DNA of 64,000 nt from NCBI GenBank assembly GCA_044235645.1, contig JBIIHQ010000004.1, positions 124,001 through 188,000 on the forward strand, read 5' to 3'. Shown here one piece after another: positions 53,547 to 61,677 of this stretch (the stretch's first letter is position 1; the number at the start of each line of letters is the position of its first letter). This stretch comes from OMIW01 sp044235645. Lineage in GTDB: Bacteria > Bdellovibrionota_C > UBA2361 > OMIW01. The notes under the pieces were generated by a model. The model was not told the DNA's origin. It saw nothing but the letters and a program-made list of their open reading frames with translations, and did no database searches. Both the position numbers and the translations under genes were made by a program.

Positions 53547-54854
53547 ATGTTTGCGATTGAAATTGATTTTAATGATAGGGAGGGCGGACAAGAGACAATT
53601 CTTGTCCGCCGTCCCCTCGTCGTGATTGGACCGGACGAGGCGGCTCATGTCGTGATAGAGGATGCTGCTCTCACCGAGCAACTTATCCTCGTGAGACAAC
53701 TGGGACGACGATTTCGGACTGCTCGTTTGAGGGATAATCGTGAAGTGGTGGATGAGGATGCCCTCGCATTCGAGGATCATGAGGACGAAGCCGTTTTAGC
53801 CCTCGGCACCCTAACGCTTCGTATTACTGCTCTCGATATGGATCTTATTGTTCGTCCGGGTGAGCCCGCAGATAGAGCAGCAGTGAGAGTGCTCCGAGAG
53901 GCGGCGTCAGCCGCTCATCCGTTATTTCCAGCTCTCGTTGTCAGGGGAGAAGCTACGATAGTGTTTTCGTTTGCTCCTGAGCTGCCGGTTCTTGTGGGAC
54001 GAAGTCGAGAATGCGCCTTAAGAGTCGATTCCTCCTACATATCGTCACGTCACGCTCAATTTGGTTTCGAAAATGGGAGATTTTGGGTAGAGGACCTCGG
54101 CTCTACGAACGGAACTTTTAAAAATGGATCGCGGATTGTTGGTCGGGTGAATTTGGAGGAGGCGGAACAAGTCACGTTAGGCATGGACCTTACGGTCGCC
54201 GGAGTTGTATCTGGCGATCAGATCGTGAATGCCGCCTCGTGGCAATCGTCAGGTGCTGAGTGCGCTCCTATTTATCCTGTACTGCTGTCGAAATCGGATG
54301 TGGTGAGGCCTTCTCGTATCGCACTTGTCCCAGATGTACCGCTCCATCTTGGTCGAGATCCGAGCTCAGAATTATGGATAGGGGCACCTCACGTATCCCG
54401 TAAGCACGCCGTAGCCCAGCTCGAACCGGATGGTAGAGTTCGGGTAACGGTCAAAAGTCCGAACGGATTGGGGTTCGGTGATGGACTTTTGCAGGCCGAA
54501 GAATCAGTGATATTTCCGCCAGAGTTGGTGGTTTTCGATTTTGGTGGCGGAGTAACCGTTGCCCTTTGTTTCAATGAGCGTGAGGAATCTCAAGTTCATG
54601 GCTCGAGAGAATCGACTCCTCCCGCCAAAAAGTCAGGAGATCGTTGGGCAAAGGCGTTATCTGATAAAAGTGGGGAATCAGTGGGCAGTATGGATCCGGA
54701 GGACGGTGAAAATGTAGTAATCCGGTCTCGTCGTCGCTCGGAAGATGGCGAGGAGCCTGAGAGGAATTCATCTGATTCCGGTCGAGTTGACGGGCAAACC
54801 AAGATAGTAGATCGATTGAGATTATTTATGGGACGGATCTCTTCAGGGCGTTGA
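53547..54854 (+). CDS. Multi-FHA-domain protein
   Basis: 435 residues without membrane segment. Residues about 1-105 look like a degenerate FHA beta-sandwich; about 135-215 is a canonical FHA domain (VLVGRSRECALRVD, SYISSRHAQF, WVEDLGSTNGTF), which binds phosphothreonine; about 265-345 is a second, weaker FHA (LHLGRDPSSELWI, HVSRKHAVAQ). The C-terminal 80 residues are polar and charged. It opens the type III secretion-like operon. FHA-domain proteins occur beside type III systems in Myxococcota and Chlamydiae, and SctD has an FHA-like cytoplasmic domain, but this protein has no SctD-like transmembrane part. Confidence 0.85.
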   Translation: MFAIEIDFNDREGGQETILVRRPLVVIGPDEAAHVVIEDAALTEQLILVRQLGRRFRTARLRDNREVVDEDALAFEDHEDEAVLALGTLTLRITALDMDLIVRPGEPADRAAVRVLREAASAAHPLFPALVVRGEATIVFSFAPELPVLVGRSRECALRVDSSYISSRHAQFGFENGRFWVEDLGSTNGTFKNGSRIVGRVNLEEAEQVTLGMDLTVAGVVSGDQIVNAASWQSSGAECAPIYPVLLSKSDVVRPSRIALVPDVPLHLGRDPSSELWIGAPHVSRKHAVAQLEPDGRVRVTVKSPNGLGFGDGLLQAEESVIFPPELVVFDFGGGVTVALCFNEREESQVHGSRESTPPAKKSGDRWAKALSDKSGESVGSMDPEDGENVVIRSRRRSEDGEEPERNSSDSGRVDGQTKIVDRLRLFMGRISSGR

Positions 54855-54948
54855 GGACCGGGATAAGTCGGTGAGGAACTTTGGGATAATCAAGCAATCC
54901 TGGAGCAGATTTGACTATGAAATATCGGGAGGGAGGGGAATTTTTGTC

Positions 54949-56541
54949 ATGAGTGGAAGCAATGATCTCACGTTTATTCGATGCCCATCGTGCAGAAGTT
55001 TGGTCCCATCGGTATCTAGCCGTTGTCGAATGTGTGGCAACTCACTCCGGGTGGAGGATAATGCCCAAGAGGGTCGGGCGGATCGAAAGCCTTCAAGGGT
55101 GAGGCAGCCAACGACTTCGCTGACGGGCGATGAGGCTGATACACTCAGGGAAGATGCGACCGTCACGGAGTGGCAACCAAATGACGAAAAGTCGGCGAAT
55201 CAAGCGGACGAACTGTTCGGCCTCGATGATTCGCAAACTCCTGAGGTGTCACAGGGCGTTATGACGACCGAATCTCAAGAGGAGCTGTTATCAGAGGATG
55301 AGGACGAAGGAGGGGCTGTTGAGCCGGCCGATGAGATGATTTCAGTCATCGAATCTGAGGAGCTTTTCGACGTCCAATATACCACGGAAGGGTCATCGTT
55401 TGAGGATTTATCTGGTGGGCTCACCGAATTTGGGGATGGTGCGGGGGCAGAGCCTGACAATGAGGGGGCTCAAAATGGTGCGGTCGAAGATGTGATTGTG
55501 CCCTCTTCAGAGGCGATAGCATTTTTTTCGGCCTTAAGCCCTGTGGAGGATAGCCCGGAGGACACGCTCATTGACGTGATGCCGGAGGATGATGAGGTTC
55601 CCTCTGAAACAGTCCCTTTTGAGGAGGTTTCGGGTGGAGTGGTACCGGGGGAGGGCAATGTGGCAGATGCCGCGGACGAACCCTCATTTTCTGTATCACC
55701 TGAGGGAAGCCTAAATGAGGAAGAAATACCTTCGACCGAAAAAAGTGGAGGGCATCAGGATGAGGTTGCTTTTTTTGTGAGTCTGGATGGCGATCATAGT
55801 CACTCTGCTGTTGATGAACTGGAACAAAGAGGTGAGCAAGTCAGTCCGGAGCACATAGGAGACGTCGAAGAGAGTGAACAACACCAAGATTCAGAGTCTG
55901 CCGAAATTGTCGATGATTCTTCGAGGGATCCGCACCCGCTTGATGAGTCGGTAAGTCAACTGGCTCAACAGGAGGAGGTTCGAGAGGCTTCGAATACTGA
56001 TGAGAAGGAAGTGTTTCGCGTCACGAAACAGCCTCTTTTTGAGGATGCTTCAAAGGGGCGAGGGCACGTGGGTAATACAGACCAAAGGAACAAGGAAATT
56101 CCCGAAGTCAAACAGAAGCAATCGGAGAGCGAGAAGAGAGGCCATGAAGGCCATCGCAAGCAGGGAGCGCAACCACCGATAACTTCCACTGTAAGTGCAC
56201 CCCGGCTCTTTGGTTGGCTTGTTTCTTATGGTGATCCTGAGGGTGATGCGATAGAGCTTCGAGAGGGAAGGGTGCTCGTTACGGGGTCAAGTTTAAAGAA
56301 GGGGGATCTGGTAATCGATGCTCCAAGTATATCAACGCCCCACGCTATGTTAATGATGAGTGTTGAGAACGGTTTCTTTATTCAGGACCTGATTAGTGAG
56401 CGCGGAGTGTGGGTTCGCAAAAAAGGTGATGACACCTACCATCGAGAAGATAATAGTGTGCAGTTAAGTCACGGAGATTGGCTTCGTCTTGGCGATCTAG
56501 AATTTGTCGTGTCCCTTGTTGCTTACGTCGGGGTGAAGTAG
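54949..56541 (+). CDS. Zinc-ribbon, acidic-linker, FHA-domain protein
   Basis: 530 residues from ATG 54949 (GGGAGGG upstream; the frame is open to 54871). Near the N-terminus is a zinc ribbon (CPSCRSLVPSVSSRCRMCG, residues about 11-29). Then come about 370 residues extremely rich in Glu, Asp and Ser, probably disordered, and a C-terminal FHA-like domain (about 430-530) with VLVTGSSLKKGDLVID and a DWLRLGDLEFVV end. The canonical FHA Arg/Ser/Asn residues are only partly kept. It sits 95 bases after the first FHA gene. The acidic linker could span distance between a membrane platform and soluble partners. Confidence 0.75.
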   Translation: MSGSNDLTFIRCPSCRSLVPSVSSRCRMCGNSLRVEDNAQEGRADRKPSRVRQPTTSLTGDEADTLREDATVTEWQPNDEKSANQADELFGLDDSQTPEVSQGVMTTESQEELLSEDEDEGGAVEPADEMISVIESEELFDVQYTTEGSSFEDLSGGLTEFGDGAGAEPDNEGAQNGAVEDVIVPSSEAIAFFSALSPVEDSPEDTLIDVMPEDDEVPSETVPFEEVSGGVVPGEGNVADAADEPSFSVSPEGSLNEEEIPSTEKSGGHQDEVAFFVSLDGDHSHSAVDELEQRGEQVSPEHIGDVEESEQHQDSESAEIVDDSSRDPHPLDESVSQLAQQEEVREASNTDEKEVFRVTKQPLFEDASKGRGHVGNTDQRNKEIPEVKQKQSESEKRGHEGHRKQGAQPPITSTVSAPRLFGWLVSYGDPEGDAIELREGRVLVTGSSLKKGDLVIDAPSISTPHAMLMMSVENGFFIQDLISERGVWVRKKGDDTYHREDNSVQLSHGDWLRLGDLEFVVSLVAYVGVK

Positions 56542-56566
56542 GCCTTTTCCCCGGGCGTGTGAGCTA

Positions 56567-56887
56567 TTGAATGAGGGATTCGATTGCGCGATTTTTCTCG
56601 AAGGTAAAATTCATGTCGTGGAATCATTTATGGCTGGATTAGAGCGCTTCAGAAAACTACCCCCGGCTCAGCGTGCGATGGTGGCGATCGCGGTATTGCT
56701 TGACGGCCGTGAGTCCCAGACCTTCCTTGAGCAGGATGCTCACTTGGGAGAAGAGCTTGGTGAGGTAGCCCAGATAATAGCAGTTCTTCCAGCCTCAACC
56801 CGGATACCGTTATTGGGTACAGAATTGCGTCAGGCCCTCGGGGAGCTTCAAGAGCCGATGGAATTGAGGGGAACTGACTATGAGTAG
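56567..56887 (+). CDS. Small unknown protein of the type III-like locus
   Basis: 106 codons from a TTG, or 85 from ATG 56630 (MAGLERFRKLPPAQ). The rest is helical with LDGRESQTFLEQDAHLG and a RIPLLGTELRQALGEL helix. No family is recognised. Its place just before the SctQ-like gene is where other type III clusters carry small regulators or stalk/chaperone proteins, but the sequence gives no proof. Confidence 0.55.
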   Translation: MNEGFDCAIFLEGKIHVVESFMAGLERFRKLPPAQRAMVAIAVLLDGRESQTFLEQDAHLGEELGEVAQIIAVLPASTRIPLLGTELRQALGELQEPMELRGTDYE

Positions 56888-56928
56888 TGTGTTCGTTGCT
56901 CTGGAATGTAAAGCAAAAATCAGCCAAT

Positions 56929-57960
56929 ATGAATGACTATTCCAATGAAAATGAGGTTGATATTGAGCTCATTCCCTGGGAGCCCCAGGGTCTTCTCCGC
57001 CAGGTGGATCGACGGCATGTGGCGTTATCGAGAGGTTTTTTGCGAAGTCGACCTGAGCGATGGGTCCCCAATCTAACCGTTTTTTGGTTGCCGATAATTG
57101 ATTCGGTAGGTGCCGAGATTCGAGTTGTCGAGGTCAAGCCTGTATCCGCAGTCCCGCAACTGAATGGTTCAGGAGTTATGTTGGCGATAGGGGGACACCA
57201 TCTGGTGGTTACGGCCGATGGGTCAAGTAAAGCCTCTTTCTTAGAAGCTTTTGTCCCTGATGTAGGCCAAAAGGCTCAAGGTTTACTGTTGGAGTACTTG
57301 GCGAGACGGTTCGTGGGTAGTTTGGCGCTAAGCTGGAGAGGTGAGGGTTCAAGTGAGGTTCGTGTCTTTGGAGGGATGGATATTTCCTCCCACGAATATG
57401 GAGGGGCTGTAAAGGTGATGTTCCTCGTGAACGGTCAGCAAGTATCGTTGTGGCTGCTCTTATCCACCAGTCTGGTTGATGAGCTTGATAGGTTGTGGCG
57501 ATTACAGCTTCATTCCACTAATCGACTCAGCGCATTACCAGTTACGATGGCAATTGAGGTAGCTCAACTGGCAGTTCCTCCCGAGGCTCTTCGAGACTAT
57601 CTTCGAACCGGTCAGGCGGTCGATTTGGATATCCCGATGTCTGATAGTGTTGTCCTCAGATTCGATGATAATAGCCTTATCAGCGCCCGAATCTGCGATG
57701 TCGAATCGCGTCTCGGATGCGAAATACTGTCAAGTAGGACATCCGGTCCGAGCTTCCCCGAGGGTTTTGAACGCTTTTCTGTTGTTCTTGGAGGTATAAC
57801 GTGCGAGCCAACACTTCTTGCGGAGATTTCTCAAATGGGTGCGATGCTTGAAACCGGGATGCCTTTGGGAGATAGAGTCGAGCTTTGGGTGAATGGTAAC
57901 AAAGAGGGAAGAGGGGTTCTCCGGTCGTATCGGGGGCGGTTCGCGGTTGAAGTAGATTAG
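56929..57960 (+). CDS. sctQ: SctQ/FliN-like C-ring protein with two SpoA domains
   Basis: 343 residues from ATG 56929. The C-terminal 70 residues match a SpoA (surface presentation of antigens) domain: a LGGITCEPTLLAEISQMG helix-strand unit, then METGMPLGD, VELWVNG, and RGVLRSYRGRFAVEV, as in FliN and SctQ. A second copy around 215-285 has MAIEVAQLAVPPEALRDYL, with VDLDIPMSDSVVLRF after it. The N-terminal 200 residues are divergent. In type III systems SctQ forms the cytosolic sorting platform below the export gate. A 258-base gap follows before sctR. The assignment comes from fold-level motifs and context. Confidence 0.72.
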   Translation: MNDYSNENEVDIELIPWEPQGLLRQVDRRHVALSRGFLRSRPERWVPNLTVFWLPIIDSVGAEIRVVEVKPVSAVPQLNGSGVMLAIGGHHLVVTADGSSKASFLEAFVPDVGQKAQGLLLEYLARRFVGSLALSWRGEGSSEVRVFGGMDISSHEYGGAVKVMFLVNGQQVSLWLLLSTSLVDELDRLWRLQLHSTNRLSALPVTMAIEVAQLAVPPEALRDYLRTGQAVDLDIPMSDSVVLRFDDNSLISARICDVESRLGCEILSSRTSGPSFPEGFERFSVVLGGITCEPTLLAEISQMGAMLETGMPLGDRVELWVNGNKEGRGVLRSYRGRFAVEVD

Positions 57961-58218
57961 TTTTTACGACTACTAATAGGTGTTATCTGTCAGGACTGGC
58001 TGATGTTCAGATACTTTATTAAAAAGAGGCTCTAGATATCGTGGGCGAATCAGAGCCTTGAAATTGGTAGAAAACGCGTGAAAAGTCCCCCTTCCGATAG
58101 GACGCAACCATGTGATGTTTCAAATGTCATAAAAATCGAGTTCAGCACGGTTCCTTAATACATCTTACATATAAGTGATGTGTCAGTGGCGTTGAAAACA
58201 ATCATCGAGATATTCTGA

Positions 58219-58803
58219 GTGGATCCCTCCTTCATTTTTAGTGTGATATTTTTATCATCTTTTATTCGGATCCTGGTCGTCCTTGCCATATTGAGGCGTG
58301 GAATCGGTTTTGCCGATTTGCCCTCGGCCATATCCGTGATTGTAATCTCCGTCGCCTTATCATTTGCGGGACGACTCGAAATCTCTCCTAATTCTCTGGC
58401 CTATATTTCTCGAGGGCGGGGAACTGATTTAGATAATGGACATTCCGCGAGGGAAATTATTCATGTCCTCTCTGCTCGCATCGATCCCATGGTCATCAAT
58501 CAAATTCAAGGCCTATCGGCAAAACCCAACAGTTCAGGTTTGTCCGATACAACGAGAGATAAAGCGCCCTCCGTCGAGCTTCTTCTGGGCGCTTTTGCGA
58601 TATCTGAGGTGAGGAGAGCTTTTGCCGTCGGAGTCAAGTTACTTATCCCGTTTTTTGTTATAGACCTCATAGTGGCTCTCTTTATATCGATGGTAGGTAT
58701 ACACTCGATAACGGCTGACTCGGTATCATTTCCCGCAAAAATGCTCACTTTTTTTGCGATTGATGGGTGGTCATTGCTTTTGAAGACATTGTTTGGCCAG
58801 TAG
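58219..58803 (+). CDS. sctR: SctR/FliP-family export-gate subunit
   Basis: 194 residues from GTG 58219. The N-terminal half matches the FliP/SctR start: SSFIRILVVLAILRRGIGF, followed by a Pro and a second helix. The C-terminal half has FAISEVRRAFAVGVKLLIPF, then VIDLIVALFISMVGI, SFPAKMLTFFAIDGWSLLLK, the classic SctR block. The polar loop between (about 55-115) lies where flagellar FliP has its periplasmic part. SctR forms the pentameric core of the inner-membrane export pore. The protein is slightly shorter than typical (about 215). Confidence 0.85.
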   Translation: MDPSFIFSVIFLSSFIRILVVLAILRRGIGFADLPSAISVIVISVALSFAGRLEISPNSLAYISRGRGTDLDNGHSAREIIHVLSARIDPMVINQIQGLSAKPNSSGLSDTTRDKAPSVELLLGAFAISEVRRAFAVGVKLLIPFFVIDLIVALFISMVGIHSITADSVSFPAKMLTFFAIDGWSLLLKTLFGQ

Positions 58804-58831
58804 TTCCTCTGGAATGAAACGGTGGGGATGG

Positions 58832-59077
58832 ATGACATCAGAGCTTAAAGACCTATTTGTCTTGGCTATGAATTTTTTGATTACCTTTGCACTCCCTGTT
58901 GGAGGGGCGGTAATCGCTGGTTCGATTTTTGTATCAATTGTTGAGCGAGCTGCGGGAGTAAGAATTCCAGCGTTCGGATTCATCATGCGTCTTGGGGCAG
59001 GAGTTTCAGCAATGATAGTCGTGTGGGAGAGAAGTTGGATTCTCCTCAGGGAACTCGGCACGCTTGCGTTTCGTTAA
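58832..59077 (+). CDS. sctS: SctS/FliQ-family export-gate subunit
   Basis: 81 residues from MTSELKDLFVLAMNFLIT, which matches the FliQ N-terminus; ATG 58814 would give 87 residues. Two hydrophobic helices (about 9-36 and 52-70) follow the FliQ pattern: ALPVGGAVIAGSIFVSIVER, a short loop, and MRLGAGVSAMIVVWERSWILL ending in LREL. The conserved QxxTQIQE loop of FliQ is replaced by VERAAGVRIP, an unusual loss. It follows sctR by about 28 bases and its end overlaps the next gene by 14 bases, typical of an export-gate operon. Confidence 0.75.
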   Translation: MTSELKDLFVLAMNFLITFALPVGGAVIAGSIFVSIVERAAGVRIPAFGFIMRLGAGVSAMIVVWERSWILLRELGTLAFR

Positions 59078-59615
59078 AAAGGTATCGAGAGGAATTGTGA
59101 GATTGAAAGAGGAGGAATCAATTGACGTGGGGTCATTGCTTCTCTCGGCGGTTATTGTCGGTTTTTGTGGAAAGATATTGATGCTATTTGATAGTGGCTA
59201 TCAAATAGGAGGGGCGATTTTTTTGCTTTCAGCCCCAGTTTTTGTCGCATGGGCCGCCGTCGTCATTCTGGCGCAGATGTCTGAGGTACCGATTGTTCCA
59301 TCGCTTTCGCTTTGGATGCTTTGTATTGCGGGAAGCGTACTAGGGAATGACGTCGTCAATCCAAGTCTCATCTCAGGGGATTTTTCGGCCGGTTTTTCTG
59401 GCATGGTGAGGATAATTCTTGGTTTAGCTGAAAAGGCTCTTTTCGTATCAGCAATCGCTGGGGTTGTTATCGGACTTAGTTTGGTTCCGCTATCATGGTG
59501 TGCAGAGAGGGGGAGAGGCGAATTTCTTGGTTTGGTACGCGCGCTAAAATTGGTTGTTTTTCTGGGAGTCATCATTCTTCTGGGGAGAGAGTTTGCAGGG
59601 ATTCTGATCCGGTAG
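59064..59615 (+). CDS. Membrane protein in the SctT (FliR) position, shortened
   Basis: 183 residues with five or so hydrophobic segments. In flagellar and virulence type III operons sctT follows sctS, as here, with overlapping ends. The motif AEKALFVSAIAGVVIGLSLVP resembles the mid-part of FliR (E/A-lxGlxiGLxls). The protein is about 70 residues shorter than SctT, and I see no further strong similarity. Start uncertain: TTG 59064 or GTG 59097. The identity is by position more than by sequence. Confidence 0.5.
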   Translation: MRFVKKVSRGIVRLKEEESIDVGSLLLSAVIVGFCGKILMLFDSGYQIGGAIFLLSAPVFVAWAAVVILAQMSEVPIVPSLSLWMLCIAGSVLGNDVVNPSLISGDFSAGFSGMVRIILGLAEKALFVSAIAGVVIGLSLVPLSWCAERGRGEFLGLVRALKLVVFLGVIILLGREFAGILIR

Positions 59616-59717
59616 TCTTTTAGGAGGGAAAGGAAATCCGGGCAAGTAGATTTGAATTTCTAGGAATTACATCAAGATATTTGGTATTTATTCTCAGTTG
59701 TTTCCGAAGAGTGAGGA

Positions 59718-60284
59718 ATGGCTGTGGTGATCAGTCGAAAGGTAAGATACCAAAGGCAGGTCTCCATTTTTTTCGGAGAGTTCGCTGCTCTCGGGCTCTC
59801 TCTAGGGGGCGTGAGCACGTTTGTTTCTGCCGAACGGATGCGGGGATTGTGGCTCCAAAGTTGGCCATTTGTTCAAGGGGCTCAGGAATCTTTCGATAGT
59901 GTTACGACCACAGCTTCATGGCAGTTCATCCTTCAATTCTTAATGATTTTTTTAGGTTTTCCGATGTTGGTTGTTTGTGGGGTATCTATTGCGATTGCAT
60001 TTTTGTGCCAAAAGGGTGGAACCTTACAGGTCAGGGGATTGGGTTTAGATGATGAGCCGTTCATCAGGATAATTTTCGGTTTGGTCTGGATTCTCCTTGG
60101 GCTTTCGGTCGGCTACCTAACTCTCCAGTACTGGATCAGTAGAGCGGAGAATCTTCTCCTCATGGAAACTGGCGGAGCAAATCTGCTTGTTGACGTGCGT
60201 CGGTGGCTGGTATTGTTGGGAGGAGGCGCAGCCGCCACATCAGGTTTATTGCTTCTGGCCTCTCTCCGCTCAGGACGGGGTTGA
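59718..60284 (+). CDS. Membrane protein in the SctU (FlhB) position, without autocleavage domain
   Basis: 188 residues with about four hydrophobic segments and a basic N-terminus (MAVVISRKVRYQRQ). The layout, basic start, four helices and a central VSIAIAFLCQKGG loop, agrees with the membrane part of SctU/FlhB. The cytoplasmic C-terminal domain with the NPTH autocleavage site is missing, and no NPTH is found in the next genes. If it is SctU, substrate switching would have to be done by another protein or be absent. Identification is tentative. Confidence 0.45.
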   Translation: MAVVISRKVRYQRQVSIFFGEFAALGLSLGGVSTFVSAERMRGLWLQSWPFVQGAQESFDSVTTTASWQFILQFLMIFLGFPMLVVCGVSIAIAFLCQKGGTLQVRGLGLDDEPFIRIIFGLVWILLGLSVGYLTLQYWISRAENLLLMETGGANLLVDVRRWLVLLGGGAAATSGLLLLASLRSGRG

Positions 60285-60337
60285 GGTTGGTAATTCTATG
60301 ACCGATTGAGTAGAAGTGTTTGATGGAATGAGGCACC

Positions 60338-60601
60338 ATGCCACAAAAACCGCTCTTTGAACCCGCGGACTCAGGTTCTGTATATCCGCTGATGTCTCTT
60401 CTTCCGACGCTTGGAAATGTTCAGAAACTCCATGAACTGACAAGCTCACTATTTGCGCGGCACGAAAGGGTGCGTCAAATTCTTCGTGACCTTGAGCTTG
60501 GGGAAGCGCCTCTTGAACTTCGGCGGCCATACGGCGCTGAAGAGAAGATGTTGAAGCAGGTGTTGGAGTGGTTAGGAGCTGACGTAGGGGGTGGCGTATG
60601 A
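60338..60601 (+). CDS. Small unknown protein of the type III-like locus
   Basis: 87 residues, polar and helical (LPTLGNVQKLHELTSSLFAR, later EEKMLKQVLEWLG) with a GADVGGGV end. Its stop overlaps the ATG of the TPR gene (ATGA), so the two are coupled. Its size and helical content would suit a small needle, inner-rod or chaperone-partner protein, but no motif proves it. Confidence 0.55.
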   Translation: MPQKPLFEPADSGSVYPLMSLLPTLGNVQKLHELTSSLFARHERVRQILRDLELGEAPLELRRPYGAEEKMLKQVLEWLGADVGGGV

Positions 60602-61041
60602 AGTCACAGAGCACGCTCGCGCATTTACGCTCGGAGGTGCTAAAGAAGGGATATTCCCTCGAGCAGATAGAGTCAATCTATGCTCTGGGTCAGCTCTATC
60701 TCGAAACAGGTAATCTTCGTCAAGCATCGGTGATTTTTGATGGGTTAATTCATCTGGTACCAAATCTTGCTCCCGCTTCGATCGGTCAGGCCATCATCGC
60801 CTTGTTTGAGCGAGATTTCATGCAAGGAGCGGCTGCTGCCCGTCGAGCTTCGGAGAGTGATTCTCAGGTGGCAGAGGCGACACTACTTTTAGTCATCGCG
60901 ATGTTCGGTCTTGGGGATTATAATTCCGCTGGAACCTACCTTGGCGAAATTCGGGAGGCGATGGAGTCAGGGATAGAATTTGATAAAAACGTAGTCAGGG
61001 TCTACCGAATGCTTCTTGCTCGTTATCGTAGTCGCGCCTGA
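60598..61041 (+). CDS. TPR protein, type III chaperone-like
   Basis: 147 residues made of about three tetratricopeptide units: IYALGQLYLETGNLRQASVI, APASIGQAIIALFERDFMQG, LLVIAMFGLGDYNSAGTYL. Size and TPR architecture fit SycD/LcrH-type class II chaperones of translocators, which accompany type III systems. The coupling to the 87-residue gene and the upstream export-gate genes support this, but TPR proteins are common, so this is a context-based call. Confidence 0.65.
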   Translation: MKSQSTLAHLRSEVLKKGYSLEQIESIYALGQLYLETGNLRQASVIFDGLIHLVPNLAPASIGQAIIALFERDFMQGAAAARRASESDSQVAEATLLLVIAMFGLGDYNSAGTYLGEIREAMESGIEFDKNVVRVYRMLLARYRSRA

Positions 61042-61135
61042 CATCTCGTGTTTTTCATAACGTGGGTGGCCTTGCCGAAAAAAGGGCTGTCAGATTTCGT
61101 ACCACGGGTCGTATTTTTCCCCTCGATTAGACCGA

Positions 61136-61615
61136 TTACCCATGTTTGAGCGCACGAGCTAACTCCCGTTTTGCTTCTCGTTCTTTTACTGCCTCCCTTT
61201 TGTCGGGGTTGTCTTTGCCCCGAGCGAGCGCAATTTCGATCTTTGCCCGTCCTCCCTTGAGGTATACCCGTAGGGGAATAATTGTTAGACCCTTTTGTTC
61301 TACACGCCCCCTGAGAAAGTCGATTTGTCTCTTGTGGAGTAATAGTTTTCTTGGTCTCAAAGGGTCATAGGTCGCAGCACCGTGGTGGCCGTGAGAGTAA
61401 GGGCGAATGGTAGCACCCAGAAGATACATACCATCTGAAAAAGGTCGCACATAGCCTTCTTCAATACTTATGCCACTGTTCCGTACGGACTTAATCTCGG
61501 AGCCGGAAAGCACAATTCCTGCCTCGAGTATCTCGAGGATATGATATTCAAAGCGGGCTTTTTTGTTGATGAGAATGGTCTTTTCCGATGATGTTGGTGG
61601 TGGTCGCGCGCTCAT
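61136..61615 (-). CDS. smpB: SsrA-binding protein SmpB
   Basis: Binds tmRNA and delivers it to stalled ribosomes. 159 residues with KKARFEYHILEILEAGIVL, GSEIKSVR, the EGYVRPF region, PLRPRKLLLHKRQI, and a basic C-terminal tail (KDNPDKREAVKEREAKREL), all characteristic of SmpB. The N-terminal 15 residues are Ser/Pro-rich and somewhat extended. It is the last gene of a panB-panD-smpB run and converges with the type III-like locus. No tmRNA gene (ssrA) is seen in the window. Confidence 0.97.
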   Translation of the reverse strand: MSARPPPTSSEKTILINKKARFEYHILEILEAGIVLSGSEIKSVRNSGISIEEGYVRPFSDGMYLLGATIRPYSHGHHGAATYDPLRPRKLLLHKRQIDFLRGRVEQKGLTIIPLRVYLKGGRAKIEIALARGKDNPDKREAVKEREAKRELARALKHG

Positions 61616-61677
61616 TGGAGTCTCGGTTTTGATGGTACTGAGCAGCGGCGAATACCGGTTAAAGTTTTCGGGCAGAG

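Noticed and set aside
53547..54854. Assignment of the FHA protein as SctD
   Set aside because: SctD has an FHA-like domain but also one transmembrane helix and a periplasmic ring domain, neither of which is present.
59622..59717. A hidden gene after the AGGAGG at 59622-59627
   Set aside because: The strong Shine-Dalgarno is not followed by a start codon at usable spacing in an open frame; it may act on nothing or on a rare start.
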